Made by a program: the position numbers and the translations under genes. 64,000 bases of DNA from Terriglobia bacterium (lineage in GTDB: Bacteria; Acidobacteriota; Terriglobia; Terriglobales; Acidobacteriaceae): positions 124,001 to 188,000 of the forward strand of contig JAIQFC010000002.1 of assembly GCA_020073465.1 (NCBI GenBank), given 5' to 3'. The notes below the pieces were generated by a model, which had not been told where the DNA came from, ran no database searches, and saw only the letters and a program-made list of their open reading frames with translations. Positions 1 through 8,587 of this stretch are shown in pieces. Each line of letters opens with the position of its first letter. Position 1 is the stretch's first letter.

Positions 1-24
1 AGTCATCAATCATCGGGAGCGCGC

Positions 25-2475
25 CTACTCGTAGCGCAACGCAACCATTGGGTCTACTTTCGTTGCCCGCCGCGCCGGAATGTAGCAAGCCAGCAGCGCT
101 GCCCCCACGAGGAGCAGAGTCACACCGCCGAAGGTCAGCGGATCGGTGGCAGTCACGCCAAAGAGCAGCGACTCCACGGTGCGCGTCAGGGCCAGCGAAC
201 CGGCAATCCCAAGCGCCACTCCAATGAAGATCGTGCGCAATCCCTGGCCCAAGATCATCCTCAGAACGTCGCCGCTGGCCGCCCCGAGAGCGACACGCAC
301 GCCAATTTCCCGCGTGCGGCGGCTGACCGAATAGGCCATCACGCCGAACACCCCTATCGTTGCGAGCAGCAGCGCGGTGATTCCGAAGAATCCGATGAGA
401 ATGACGTTGAATCTCCGCGAGCCCAACGAAGCGGAATACACTTGCGAAAACGTCCGGAACCTCGCCGGAATCTCAGGGTTGAGGTCCTGCAGAATTCCTC
501 GCGCTGCCGAAGCGAGCAACCGCGTGTCGGCATCGCTCAGCATCGTCAAAGTGATCGCCGGGCGCGGCCGCTGGAACAAATTCACGTAAACAGTGGGACG
601 CGGCGGCACATCGAGGCCATATTCGTGAGTGTCCCCCACGATCCCGACGATGGTCAGCAAACGCAAGTCGCCATCCATGTTTCCAAACTCAATCGTGTGG
701 CCGATCGGGTCCTGACCTGGCCACCGGTCGTGCGCCAACGATTCGCTGATCACGGCAACGTGCGGAGAATTCGCGCCGTCACGCTCGTCAAAGATTCGCC
801 CTCGAATCAGCGGAATTCCGAGAACCTGGAAGTATCCGTCCGTGGCAACGCAGAAGTCCGCATTGCCAAGGCGCTCTCTTTGCTGGAACAGCGCACCAAG
901 ACTATCCGTGGTCTTCGGGATCTCATTCTGCGTCACGAGTAGAAACATTCCATCGGGGAGGCCGCCATCCATCGGCAGTCCGCTAGTCGCGCCAACCTTG
1001 CGCACTCCCGGGATCTGTTTGATCCGGTCAATCAGGCTTGAAAAGAAAATTGCCTGACCTGCTTTTGCTTTGGGATCGTCCACCCACGGAAGCGAGACGT
1101 CCATCGTGACAATTTTGTCCACGCGGAAGCCGGGATCCACTTCGAGCACTTTCATCAGGCTGCGCCCGAATAATCCCGCTCCGACCACGAGAACCAATGT
1201 GATGGCAATCTGCGCCGCCACGATTACCCGGCCAACGCGCTGGCTGCCTTGCGAACCCGCTTGTCCGCGCCCACCCTCCACGAGGCCCTCACGCAGGTCC
1301 CCGGAAGTCGCGCGTGCGGCGGTAAACGCTCCGAGGCCGGCGGCGATCGCTGTCGCAAGGAGGAACGCAAACACAAGCACTGAAACACTGATCGAGACGC
1401 TGTCCAGCCGCGGCAGACTCGCCGGCGCCAGCACAACTAATCCCGCCACGGCCCCGAGCGCTCCCAGTACGCCAAGGCCGCCACCCACGAGCGAAAGCAG
1501 GAATGCTTCGGTGAGGAATTGACGGATCAGCCGTCCGCGCGCCGCACCGAGCGCGCTGCGAATGGCGAGCTCGCGCTCTCTCACCGACACTTGTGCCAGC
1601 AGCAAATTTGCCACGTTCGCACATGCCACCAGCAGCAGAAATCCCACTGCACCGAGCAGGACCAGCAGTGGGGAGCGAGCGTTGCCCGTGATCGATTCCT
1701 GTAGCGGGACGACAATTCCATCTTTGAGCAGATAATCGCCTTGCTCGCTCGAGGTATCGTGAATGCGCCGGGCTATCGCGCTGATGTCTTGATTCGCTTG
1801 CTCGACAGTGACACCGTCGCGGAGGCGCCCGACCGCATTGTAGTTATGCGACGTCCTGCTTGGGTTTTCGCCCTCCAGATCAGCTGGCAGCCACAGATCG
1901 ACGTCTGCTGGGAAATGAAATCCGGCCGGGAGCACGCCGATCACGGAGAAGATCGCGCCATCAATCTTCAGGTGCGACTGCGAGAGGTCCCGCGGCGATC
2001 CGAGATACTGCCTCCAGTATCCATAACTGACAAGAACGGTGGGGCCGGCCCCTTTTTTCGCGTCGCTGGCGCTGAAATCCCGCCCGAGGATCGGCTGAAT
2101 ACCGAAGACCTTGAGAAAGTCGGGCGAGACGCCTGCAACCGTCGTGCGCGTGGGCTGCGAAGCTCCCGAAACGGACGCGACGTTGTCGGTGTATTTGGCA
2201 ATCGCCTGGAAGCTGCGGCTTTGGTCGCGAAAATCGTCGAAGTTCGGGTCCGCAACGCGCGACGGCCTGCCCTTCGAGGTGACCTCGAAGACCGCCATGA
2301 TCCGGTTCGGATCGGGGTAGGGCAGCGGCCGCAACAACACGCCGTATACGACACTGAAAATTGCCGTGGTAACACCGATGCCGAGGGCAAGGGTGAGGAC
2401 GGCCACGGCCGTGAAACCTGGATTCTTGCGTAATTGCCGCAGCGCGTAGCGAAAATCTTGGAGCAACCCGGTCAT
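25..2475 (-). CDS. ADOP-type duplicated MacB/FtsX permease
   Basis: 816-residue membrane protein of the acidobacterial duplicated orphan permease (ADOP) type. These are ABC-type MacB/FtsX permeases with the permease unit present twice and usually no adjacent ATPase, and none is seen here. Residues about 18-44 form the first membrane segment, followed by a large extracytoplasmic MacB_PCD domain. A three-helix FtsX block lies at about 270-400, containing the signature [14 protein letters not shown] second periplasmic domain and a second FtsX block (about 690-810, [11 protein letters not shown]) follow, and the protein ends [11 protein letters not shown] start at the ATG at 2475 rather than further upstream because a strong GGAGG-type site lies just before it and the family begins with a short DFRYALRQL segment. 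Substrate unknown; the family role is assumed to be export or envelope mechanotransmission. Confidence 0.92.
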   Translation of the reverse strand: MTGLLQDFRYALRQLRKNPGFTAVAVLTLALGIGVTTAIFSVVYGVLLRPLPYPDPNRIMAVFEVTSKGRPSRVADPNFDDFRDQSRSFQAIAKYTDNVASVSGASQPTRTTVAGVSPDFLKVFGIQPILGRDFSASDAKKGAGPTVLVSYGYWRQYLGSPRDLSQSHLKIDGAIFSVIGVLPAGFHFPADVDLWLPADLEGENPSRTSHNYNAVGRLRDGVTVEQANQDISAIARRIHDTSSEQGDYLLKDGIVVPLQESITGNARSPLLVLLGAVGFLLLVACANVANLLLAQVSVRERELAIRSALGAARGRLIRQFLTEAFLLSLVGGGLGVLGALGAVAGLVVLAPASLPRLDSVSISVSVLVFAFLLATAIAAGLGAFTAARATSGDLREGLVEGGRGQAGSQGSQRVGRVIVAAQIAITLVLVVGAGLFGRSLMKVLEVDPGFRVDKIVTMDVSLPWVDDPKAKAGQAIFFSSLIDRIKQIPGVRKVGATSGLPMDGGLPDGMFLLVTQNEIPKTTDSLGALFQQRERLGNADFCVATDGYFQVLGIPLIRGRIFDERDGANSPHVAVISESLAHDRWPGQDPIGHTIEFGNMDGDLRLLTIVGIVGDTHEYGLDVPPRPTVYVNLFQRPRPAITLTMLSDADTRLLASAARGILQDLNPEIPARFRTFSQVYSASLGSRRFNVILIGFFGITALLLATIGVFGVMAYSVSRRTREIGVRVALGAASGDVLRMILGQGLRTIFIGVALGIAGSLALTRTVESLLFGVTATDPLTFGGVTLLLVGAALLACYIPARRATKVDPMVALRYE

Positions 2476-2488
2476 TGTTCGTCTCCTC

Positions 2489-2618
2489 CTACTCGTACCG
2501 CAACGCCGCCGTTCGCGCCAATACCCAAGGCGAGAGGGATCACCGCGACGGCGGTGAAGCCAGGGCTCCACGCCATTCGACGAAAAGCTTGTCTCAGATC
2601 CTGCGGCAGGGTTTCCAT
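2489..2618 (-). pseudogene. Collapsed remnant of a second ADOP permease
   Basis: An ATG at 2618 opens a reading frame whose first 35 or so residues ([15 protein letters not shown], then [19 protein letters not shown]) match the N-terminus of ADOP permeases, including the gene directly downstream. Right after that, in another frame, 2506-2489 reads ALRYE followed by TAG, which is the same C-terminal end as the intact neighbour. The simplest reading is an internal deletion of about 2.4 kb that joined the first 100 bases of a tandem ADOP copy to its last 18 bases, out of frame. Continuing in the original frame, translation stops at a TGA that overlaps the ATG of the intact gene. The remnant also carries the AGGAGGAG ribosome site used by the intact gene. 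Confidence 0.75.
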
Positions 2619-2876
2619 AAACTCTACTGCGCGGGCCGACCACAGCCCAAATTGGACCCTGTCAAAGCAAGACTCTGGCCAATCTTCTTCAGAAGGTTAA
2701 CCCCTTGGTTGCAAAGGAAAGAATGAATACCATTGTGGAGGCAAAGTGGATCATTCTGTCCGCCCACGGACAGTCGATGTCCGGAAGCGAACAGAGACAA
2801 TGAGTCTCCCGGGGTTCATGAGTCCGGTTCCAGTGTGGCTTGGCAGCCCTGTGTGAACGAATGGCTGAAGCCCGAG
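2619..2876. other. Intergenic stretch with no recognised gene
   Basis: Together with the tandem repeat at 2877-2932 and the stretch to 3041, this makes about 420 bases without a credible gene. I see no RNA gene or recognisable promoter. It should contain the promoter for the minus-strand ADOP gene or its remnant, but no clear -35/-10 pair stands out. Confidence 0.5.
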
Positions 2877-2932
2877 ACCGAAGCCCTTCTACCGAAGCCC
2901 TTCTACCGAAGCCCTTCTACCGAAGCCCTTCT
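2877..2932. repeat. Four perfect tandem copies of a 14-bp unit
   Basis: The unit accgaagcccttct is repeated four times without error at 2877-2890, 2891-2904, 2905-2918 and 2919-2932. The flanking text (gaagcccgag upstream) contains a degenerate relative of the unit. The period is not a multiple of three and no gene is present, so this is a non-coding minisatellite rather than a protein repeat. The GAAGCCC core recurs in other intergenic spots of the window (around 48611-48646). Confidence 0.9.
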
Positions 2933-3041
2933 TCAGTTCCGGGCGCAAGTGCGACCTGCCGACGAACAGACCGGCAATTGATCAGCCAAGACGAAGACAT
3001 TACGGCTGACGGGAGGGTGGAACTCGCGCATTGCACGGGTT

Positions 3042-4013
3042 CTAGTTCACCGTGAGACTCACCGTTTGTGCGGTGTTGCTGGGAGCGACTGAATTCGCGT
3101 CACTCGCGTCCAGCGTAAAAACGTAGGTGTTCTTCGGGGTGACGGTAGTGCTGGTAGTAGTGGTGGAACTGCTGCCAGAGTTGCCGCACGCGGGCAGAAA
3201 CAACAACCCAAACGCCACTGCGGATAACACGGTCAGTCCCAGAACCTTGTAGCGCACTCTTCTGGCGGAACCAAATCCCACCGAGATGAGCGCGAATGCC
3301 GGTAAGGGTAGCCAGACTGCGTAGAAGATTCTGGGATGAGAAACGGCAGTTTTGGGCCCAATGGTTGAGATGGTGAGGGTCGAAGTCTGAGGGGTAGGGC
3401 CGGAGATCACGACGGGAGTCGGACTGAAACTGCACGCCGGTGTATTTGTTACTACCGGGCTGATAGCACTGCAAGAGAGGGTTACGTTTCCGCTATAGCC
3501 GTTGACCGGGGTCACGGTGACAATTGCCGTCGCGCCGCTGCCGGCGTGAACGCTGGTGGGCGTAATTGGACCGGTCACCGTAATCGTGTACACGGGCGCT
3601 ACAGAAAGTACCGCGAGGTTCAGTGACAGCTGCTGCGTCGTGCTGCCTCCAGTGGCGGTCACGGTCACGGTGTAAGAGCCGGAAGGCGTATTGGACGAGG
3701 TAGTAAAGGTCACGCTGGGACTGGCGGGCGGCGTCACCGTTCCAGGACTCACGGTGCAGACCGGCGGGCTGGTGGTTTGCACGGGAGCGATGTCGCATTG
3801 TTGAAGCGAAACCGAACCGTTGAATCCATTGAGCGGACTGAGGGAGATGGTTGCCACCGCGGAGCCCCCGGGCTCCAGGGAGGACGGGCTGAATGGTTGG
3901 ACGATCTGCATCGCGAAGTCCTGTGCTCGAGAGGACGGCACAGTTCCTAGGAAAATCACGAAAGCGAGCAGAGCGGCAGCGAGAGCGTGGACGGAGTGAC
4001 TGGATTTCAGCAT
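3042..4013 (-). CDS. Secreted Ig-like repeat protein with internal membrane segment
   Basis: 323-residue exported protein. An N-terminal signal peptide (hydrophobic LAAALLAFVIFLG, cleavage near SRAQD) precedes two Thr/Ser/Val-rich Ig-like beta-sandwich units at about 35-135 and 140-225. Each holds GxSxxVTVTxxxGF-like strands of the kind common in acidobacterial surface proteins. After the second unit comes a hydrophobic stretch beginning with the residues VWLPLPAFAL, then an Arg-rich turn, a second hydrophobic stretch ending LFLPACGNSG, a Ser/Thr linker, and a last beta strand ending VSLTVN. The LPLP...LPACG module inside the last Ig-like unit is a recurring acidobacterial arrangement; its role (surface anchoring or sorting) is my inference. 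Function unknown. Confidence 0.8.
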   Translation of the reverse strand: MLKSSHSVHALAAALLAFVIFLGTVPSSRAQDFAMQIVQPFSPSSLEPGGSAVATISLSPLNGFNGSVSLQQCDIAPVQTTSPPVCTVSPGTVTPPASPSVTFTTSSNTPSGSYTVTVTATGGSTTQQLSLNLAVLSVAPVYTITVTGPITPTSVHAGSGATAIVTVTPVNGYSGNVTLSCSAISPVVTNTPACSFSPTPVVISGPTPQTSTLTISTIGPKTAVSHPRIFYAVWLPLPAFALISVGFGSARRVRYKVLGLTVLSAVAFGLLFLPACGNSGSSSTTTTSTTVTPKNTYVFTLDASDANSVAPSNTAQTVSLTVN

Positions 4014-4204
4014 GAGCGGATTTCAGTTCAAATAGCTTCGATTCAAGAGGTAACACAAAGGCTGCCCGGAGTCCGGAGCAATCAAGCCGGGCGAAGCCTT
4101 AAACGGTTGCATTCTCATGGCGCGTGGAAGACGAAGCCTATTTTACAGCAAGGCGCAGGAAATCTGGCGTCGTCCGTGGATCGTCGCTCGGTTCATAACC
4201 CTGG

Positions 4205-5872
4205 CTATTTCGGCTTCTTCTTGAATAGTCCCATCACTCCGGACAGAGGGTTCTGCTGGCCTTGAGTGTTGCCTTGGCCGGAGAGGGCGTTCTTCAGCAG
4301 GCCTCCAGCCATCCCCTTTACGTCGGGAACGAATTTTGGATCCGAAGTTGTTCCCTGGATGAAGAACGGGATACTGCCACCTTTGGAGCCTAATCCCACC
4401 ATCTGGGTCACTCCCGTCACCGCGCCTCCGCTGAGGCTGGCAGTCATCTTGAAATCGAGCGCGTTGGAAGGACTCACTGTGCCCGCCCCGGTGAGCACGC
4501 CAAAGGCTGGGATCGTAAGGTTAATGTTTTCCGCGCGGGTGCCATCGGGAGCGACGTGCACATCCGAGCTGAAGTTCTGGATGGTGGTGTCATTTCCTCC
4601 CGTGCTCTTGCCGGAAAGGGCCGACACGGCGGCGAGTTTCGATCCGAGGTTGAAACCGGAGAGCGCGGAGTTTTCCAGCCGGATGTTTCCGGTAGTAACC
4701 AGTTTGTTGACTGGGCCGAAGGTTGCCAAGTTGGTGGTGAGGGTTCCGCCTTTCAGTTGCGAACCCGGCGGCAGTACCACTCCCAGCGCAGGGAGCATAG
4801 TTTCCAGATCGTCGACGGGCATGCCCTGACCGTTCAGTTTCATATTCACCGAGGTAGTTGCGCCCTTGGTGTCGTAGGTTCCCGTGACACGAGCGATCGC
4901 CTTGCCCAGAGCGACCTCGCACTGGGTGAGAGTTCCCGTTCCCTTGACCAGATCGTGCGCCACTGCATACTGAACCTGAACCGGCTTGCCTGCGGGTGAA
5001 CCCTTCTCAACGACCTGTAATTTCGTGGCCTTCAGGGTGCCGGTGGTTTTCGCCACATGACCGTCAGAGGTGACCGAGCCGTCGAAATCGGCGATGCCAG
5101 AGATCCCGGAGGCAGGATCAATAAAGCCCGAGGTGGCAAGGTTCATCTGCTGGATCGAAATCTTGGCTTGGAGCGGAGTGAGCGCCGCGTCATCGGCAGC
5201 GATGGGTCCGGTCTTCCCCTCCAGTTTCAACGTGCCGCCCGCGGGGAGATTGGAAGTGAGTTGAAACGGGAACGAGGAATCGAAGGAGAAGCTGCTGACT
5301 TCGATGTTTACCTTATCGTACACACGAGGCTTCTCGTCCGAACCAGCGCGGCTTACGGTGAGACGCCCATCGTTGACGTTCAGCTTGGCGACAGAGAGAT
5401 TCGCACTGCCGCCGGAGGAGTCGGACGAAGCAGGTTCGGTGCCTTTCGGTTCTGCCGCTTTTGCCGGTGTCGCAGACTTCTTGTTGCCCAGGCTGGAGAA
5501 GTTCCACTTCTCTCCGTTCTGCGAGCGCACCAGGTTGATCTCCGGTCCATTCAAGGTCAGATCGGTGACGTGCAGCGACTTGGAAAAGATCAGCGGAATC
5601 AGTTCTACGCCTACCTTCAGAGATTTTGCCTGCACGAAGGGAGTCCGGCTGAATGCGGGGTCATCGGCGATCGAGATGTCGTCGGCTTTCACCCCGCCAG
5701 AGAGCAACGAGAGAGTAAGATTCCCCACCTTCACTTGCCGTCCCAGCGCATCCGTAAGTTCGGATTCCAGGCGCGGCCGAAACAGGTTGGCGTCGATGAA
5801 GAAGGGTAGTGCGATGACGATGACGATCAGAATGCCGATCACAATGCCGAGGATTTTAAGGAAGCGTTTCAT
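4205..5872 (-). CDS. AsmA family protein
   Basis: 555-residue protein with one N-terminal membrane helix (about residues 5-27, LGIVIGILIVIVIALPFF) and a long periplasmic body. The start has the AsmA hallmark in which the helix is followed by RPRLESELTDALGRQVKVGNL and a DISIADDP element. The C-terminal part (about 290-500) repeats strand patterns such as GTLTTNLATFGPV and SALSGFNLGSKLAAVSAL typical of AsmA_2. AsmA-like proteins are related to bridge-like lipid transfer proteins and influence outer-membrane assembly; that role is known for the family, not shown here. The tail is basic (GLFKKKPK). An Ala/Ser/Glu-rich low-complexity linker lies at about 130-160. Confidence 0.88.
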   Translation of the reverse strand: MKRFLKILGIVIGILIVIVIALPFFIDANLFRPRLESELTDALGRQVKVGNLTLSLLSGGVKADDISIADDPAFSRTPFVQAKSLKVGVELIPLIFSKSLHVTDLTLNGPEINLVRSQNGEKWNFSSLGNKKSATPAKAAEPKGTEPASSDSSGGSANLSVAKLNVNDGRLTVSRAGSDEKPRVYDKVNIEVSSFSFDSSFPFQLTSNLPAGGTLKLEGKTGPIAADDAALTPLQAKISIQQMNLATSGFIDPASGISGIADFDGSVTSDGHVAKTTGTLKATKLQVVEKGSPAGKPVQVQYAVAHDLVKGTGTLTQCEVALGKAIARVTGTYDTKGATTSVNMKLNGQGMPVDDLETMLPALGVVLPPGSQLKGGTLTTNLATFGPVNKLVTTGNIRLENSALSGFNLGSKLAAVSALSGKSTGGNDTTIQNFSSDVHVAPDGTRAENINLTIPAFGVLTGAGTVSPSNALDFKMTASLSGGAVTGVTQMVGLGSKGGSIPFFIQGTTSDPKFVPDVKGMAGGLLKNALSGQGNTQGQQNPLSGVMGLFKKKPK

Positions 5873-5944
5873 GTCAGACCTCCTGCCAATGCCGCTAGGT
5901 TGCGGTGTGTACTGCGGGGCCGAGGTGCCGGGGTGGCCAGTGTA

Positions 5945-7198
5945 TCACTGCGGCTCCTGCGTGAGTTCGGGCGAAGGAACAATGCTTTTCTCCACTAGTT
6001 TCTCATGTTCCGTGCGGCGTTCGTTATCAATGCGGACCGCGGTCTCCAGTTCCTTCCTGCCTTCTTCCTTGCGGCCCAGGTGCTGCAGGACCTGGCCGCG
6101 CACGTAGTGGATGTCGGTGCGACCCGGATCCAGTTTGGCCGCCGAATCGATGGCGAGCAGGGCCTGCTGATATTTTTCTTCCCGCTGGCAGGCTTTGGCC
6201 AGCCCCACCAGGGAATTCACCAGCCGTGAATCGCGTTTCAGCGCTTCGCGATAGCTCTTTTCCGCATCGGCGTCCTGCTGCATGAGCGAGTAGACGTCGC
6301 CGAGTTGCTCGTAGTTGAGAGCCAGGTCCGGCTCGATCTCGGAGTCTTTCAAGAACTCGTCGCGGGCGTGCTCGTAGTCCTGCTTCTTGAGATAGGCGAG
6401 ACCCAGATTGAAATGCACGAATGGCAGCTTCGGATTGGCCTGCGCTGCGGCTTGAAAATCGGCCAGTGCCATGTCGTATTGCTCGAGATTCAGGTGCGCT
6501 TTTCCCATGAATAAATGGAATTCCGGCGAGTCGCCGCCGACCTGGACCAGCTGTGAAAAAGCTTTCTCATCGAGTTCTTTGCGGCCGGCGCGGTTGGCGG
6601 CGATCATGAGTACATAGAGATAATCCAGTTGTGTAGAAGCTTGCGGCCAGAGCGGTTCGAGGGTCTGGACGGCGTCGGCCCAGCGCTCGGCAAAGAAATA
6701 GCATTGTCCGAGCAGATGGCGAGCCTGGGCGGAGTCCGGCTGATCGTGCAGTACCGACTGGAAGGGAGGAATGGCTTTGAGGAATTCGCTCTGACGGTAG
6801 TAGGCGAGGCCGATGTTGAGGCGGATGCCAGGGACTTGCGGTAACAAATGCTCGGCTTTGTGGAGCATTTCGAGAGCTTTCGTCCACTGCTTGCGGCGCA
6901 TGTAGACGACGCCCAGGTTGGCGTAGGCTCCGGCGAGCTGCGGGTCGAGCGCGAGCGCCCGGCGGAAGGCATGCTCGGCTTCGCCCAGCTGGCCACGGGT
7001 GAGCGCATCTTGCCCGTGCTGAAAGAGTTGCGCGGGATTGGCAGCTTCACTTGCAGATGGGGCTTGGGAAGCACTGTTTCGCGTGTGTCGCGACGTGGGA
7101 GCGGCGGAATCTTGTGGCTGAGCAGAGGCCGCCGCTCCGGCCAGCAGAAGCGCGGCGAGAAGCCGCGATGTGATCCCTATGCTTGACACTCGATTCAC
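5945..7198 (-). CDS. Exported tetratricopeptide repeat protein
   Basis: 417-residue protein with an N-terminal signal peptide (hydrophobic LLAALLLAGAAASA, cleavage near AQPQ), so probably periplasmic. From about residue 55 to 390 it is built of around nine TPR units, for example AYANLGVVYMRRKQWTKALE and HFNLGLAYLKKQDYEHARDE. These make a scaffold for protein contacts. No catalytic domain is visible. It lies divergently from the LacI regulator with only 73 bases between the two start codons, so the two probably share a control region. Partner unknown. Confidence 0.88.
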   Translation of the reverse strand: MNRVSSIGITSRLLAALLLAGAAASAQPQDSAAPTSRHTRNSASQAPSASEAANPAQLFQHGQDALTRGQLGEAEHAFRRALALDPQLAGAYANLGVVYMRRKQWTKALEMLHKAEHLLPQVPGIRLNIGLAYYRQSEFLKAIPPFQSVLHDQPDSAQARHLLGQCYFFAERWADAVQTLEPLWPQASTQLDYLYVLMIAANRAGRKELDEKAFSQLVQVGGDSPEFHLFMGKAHLNLEQYDMALADFQAAAQANPKLPFVHFNLGLAYLKKQDYEHARDEFLKDSEIEPDLALNYEQLGDVYSLMQQDADAEKSYREALKRDSRLVNSLVGLAKACQREEKYQQALLAIDSAAKLDPGRTDIHYVRGQVLQHLGRKEEGRKELETAVRIDNERRTEHEKLVEKSIVPSPELTQEPQ

Positions 7199-7271
7199 TC
7201 TCTGCTGTAGTGTCCGCCAGTGTTCGCCCAGAATTCAAGCGGGCGTGCGGTGTTGCGGGTAAAGGGCTCCG

Positions 7272-8318
7272 ATGGTCACCATTCGAGACGTCGCCAAGGA
7301 AAGCGGATTTTCCTCGACCACCGTCTCTATCGTTCTGAACAATGCGCCGCTGGCGCGTTACATTCCAGCTGTCACCAAGAAGCGAATTGAGCGCGCGGCA
7401 GAGAAGCTGGGATACCGTCCGAACCAGTTTGCCCGCTCGTTGCGGAGCAAGCGCAGCCACACGGTGGGGGTCATGGTGTTTGATATGACCGATCCCTACT
7501 GCACGCTGGTGCTGCGCGGCATCGAGAACACGCTCTACCAGTCATCGTACCTGCCGATCCTGACCGATGTACACAACGAGCGCAGCCGCTTCGAGCGCTA
7601 TCTGGAGATGCTGCTCGACCGCCGCATCGAGGGCCTGATCGTTCTGGCGAACTGGCTGTTCGTCGATATCCACCTGCTCGGCGATCTGGAGAAGAGCAGC
7701 ATTCCGACGGCGATGATCGGCTGCGAGTTGGAAACCGACTCGATGAGTTCGGTGATCGTGGATAACGAACTCGGGGGGCACCTTGCAGTAGAGCACTTGC
7801 ATTCGCTGGGCCACCGCAAGATCGCATTTATCCGCGGCCCCAAGGCGCTGACCGACAGTTCCCCGCGATGGCGTGGAATCCGGACCTTTGCCAAGCAGAG
7901 TGGGCTCGAACTGGATTCGCGGCTGATTGTCGACCTGCCGGAATCGCGCGATCCGAGCTCGAGCTTCGAGGCCGGCTACAAGCTCACCGAGGATTTGATC
8001 AAGCAGAAGCGTCCGTTTACCGCGTTGCTGGCGTTCGATGACATGAGTGCATTCGGAGCCATCCGGGCGCTGACCAAGGCCGGGTTGCGCATCCCGGAAC
8101 AATGTTCGGTGATAGGGTTCGATGATGTTGCGCCTGCGGCGCTCTACACTCCTTCGCTGACCACAGTGCGCCAGCCCATGGAAGCCATGGGAGCCTCTGC
8201 TGTCGGAATTGTCACCGACGGGATTAATGCCGTGCTGGAAAAGCGGGAGGTGGCCGCCACGCACCGCAAGGTGGCACCCGAGTTGGTGGTGCGGGAATCG
8301 ACGCGCAGCCTGCTGTAG
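7272..8318 (+). CDS. LacI family transcriptional regulator
   Basis: 348-residue repressor-type regulator. The first 55 residues are a LacI helix-turn-helix with hinge (TIRDVAKESGFSSTTVSIVL, then GYRPNQFARSL). Residues 60-340 form a periplasmic-binding-protein-like sensor domain with the usual HLHSLGHRKIAFI and VIGFDDVAPAALYTPSLTTV motifs. Such proteins bind sugars or their derivatives and palindromic operators with a central CG. The next gene downstream is a TonB-dependent receptor, and an imperfect CG-centred palindrome at 8427-8442 is a plausible target. The ligand cannot be read from the sequence. Confidence 0.93.
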   Translation: MVTIRDVAKESGFSSTTVSIVLNNAPLARYIPAVTKKRIERAAEKLGYRPNQFARSLRSKRSHTVGVMVFDMTDPYCTLVLRGIENTLYQSSYLPILTDVHNERSRFERYLEMLLDRRIEGLIVLANWLFVDIHLLGDLEKSSIPTAMIGCELETDSMSSVIVDNELGGHLAVEHLHSLGHRKIAFIRGPKALTDSSPRWRGIRTFAKQSGLELDSRLIVDLPESRDPSSSFEAGYKLTEDLIKQKRPFTALLAFDDMSAFGAIRALTKAGLRIPEQCSVIGFDDVAPAALYTPSLTTVRQPMEAMGASAVGIVTDGINAVLEKREVAATHRKVAPELVVRESTRSLL

Positions 8319-8398
8319 ACGGCTGCCGCCCGGGATTTTCGCCACAACGATATGGCGGCGGGCAACGTGTATTTGGGTAGTCCGGGCACGCTTTTTTC

Positions 8399-8442
8399 TT
8401 GACAGTGGATGCCATATAAAAGCACTATTCATACGTTTTAAT
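8399..8442 (+). promoter_or_regulatory. Candidate promoter and LacI-type operator of the TonB receptor gene
   Basis: A perfect -35 hexamer TTGACA lies at 8399-8404. The matching -10 at the normal distance is weak (cactat, 8423-8428). Immediately after it, 8427-8442 reads ATTCATACGTTTTAAT, an imperfect 16-bp palindrome (6 of 8 pairs) centred on CG, the layout of LacI-family operators. It would cover the start of transcription and so block the promoter. The element sits between the lacI-type gene and the receptor gene. Assignment is inferred from position and symmetry only. Confidence 0.4.
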
Positions 8443-8503
8443 AACCTCCATTTCAAGGGGTCTCAAACCGCTGGAAGCGAGGGGTCCGTTCGAGCAAAGA
8501 GCA

Positions 8504-8538
8504 GGCCTCGCCGCGTCCCACAAGGGACCGGCGAGGCC
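8504..8538 (+). other. Strong hairpin in the leader of the TonB receptor gene
   Basis: GGCCTCGCCG (8504-8513) pairs perfectly with CGGCGAGGCC (8529-8538), with an inner TCCC/GGGA stem and an ACAA loop. No T-run follows, so it is not a classical terminator. It lies 50 bases before the ATG and 100 bases after the candidate promoter, in the untranslated leader, and could stabilise the message or take part in leader control. Confidence 0.7.
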
Positions 8539-8587
8539 AACTGCAAGGCGTGGGAGAGTACCCGCCACAAAGGGGAGAAGCCTGACC

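Noticed and set aside
2475..2618. Remnant and ADOP gene as one longer protein starting at 2643
   Set aside because: The upstream part in that frame is Arg-rich and does not resemble the family; a strong ribosome site fixes the start at 2475.
2877..2932. Tandem repeat as a CRISPR array
   Set aside because: Units are 14 bp and directly adjacent without spacers.
7542..8456. 304-codon minus-strand frame across the LacI gene
   Set aside because: Shadow frame; the plus-strand LacI domains are unambiguous.
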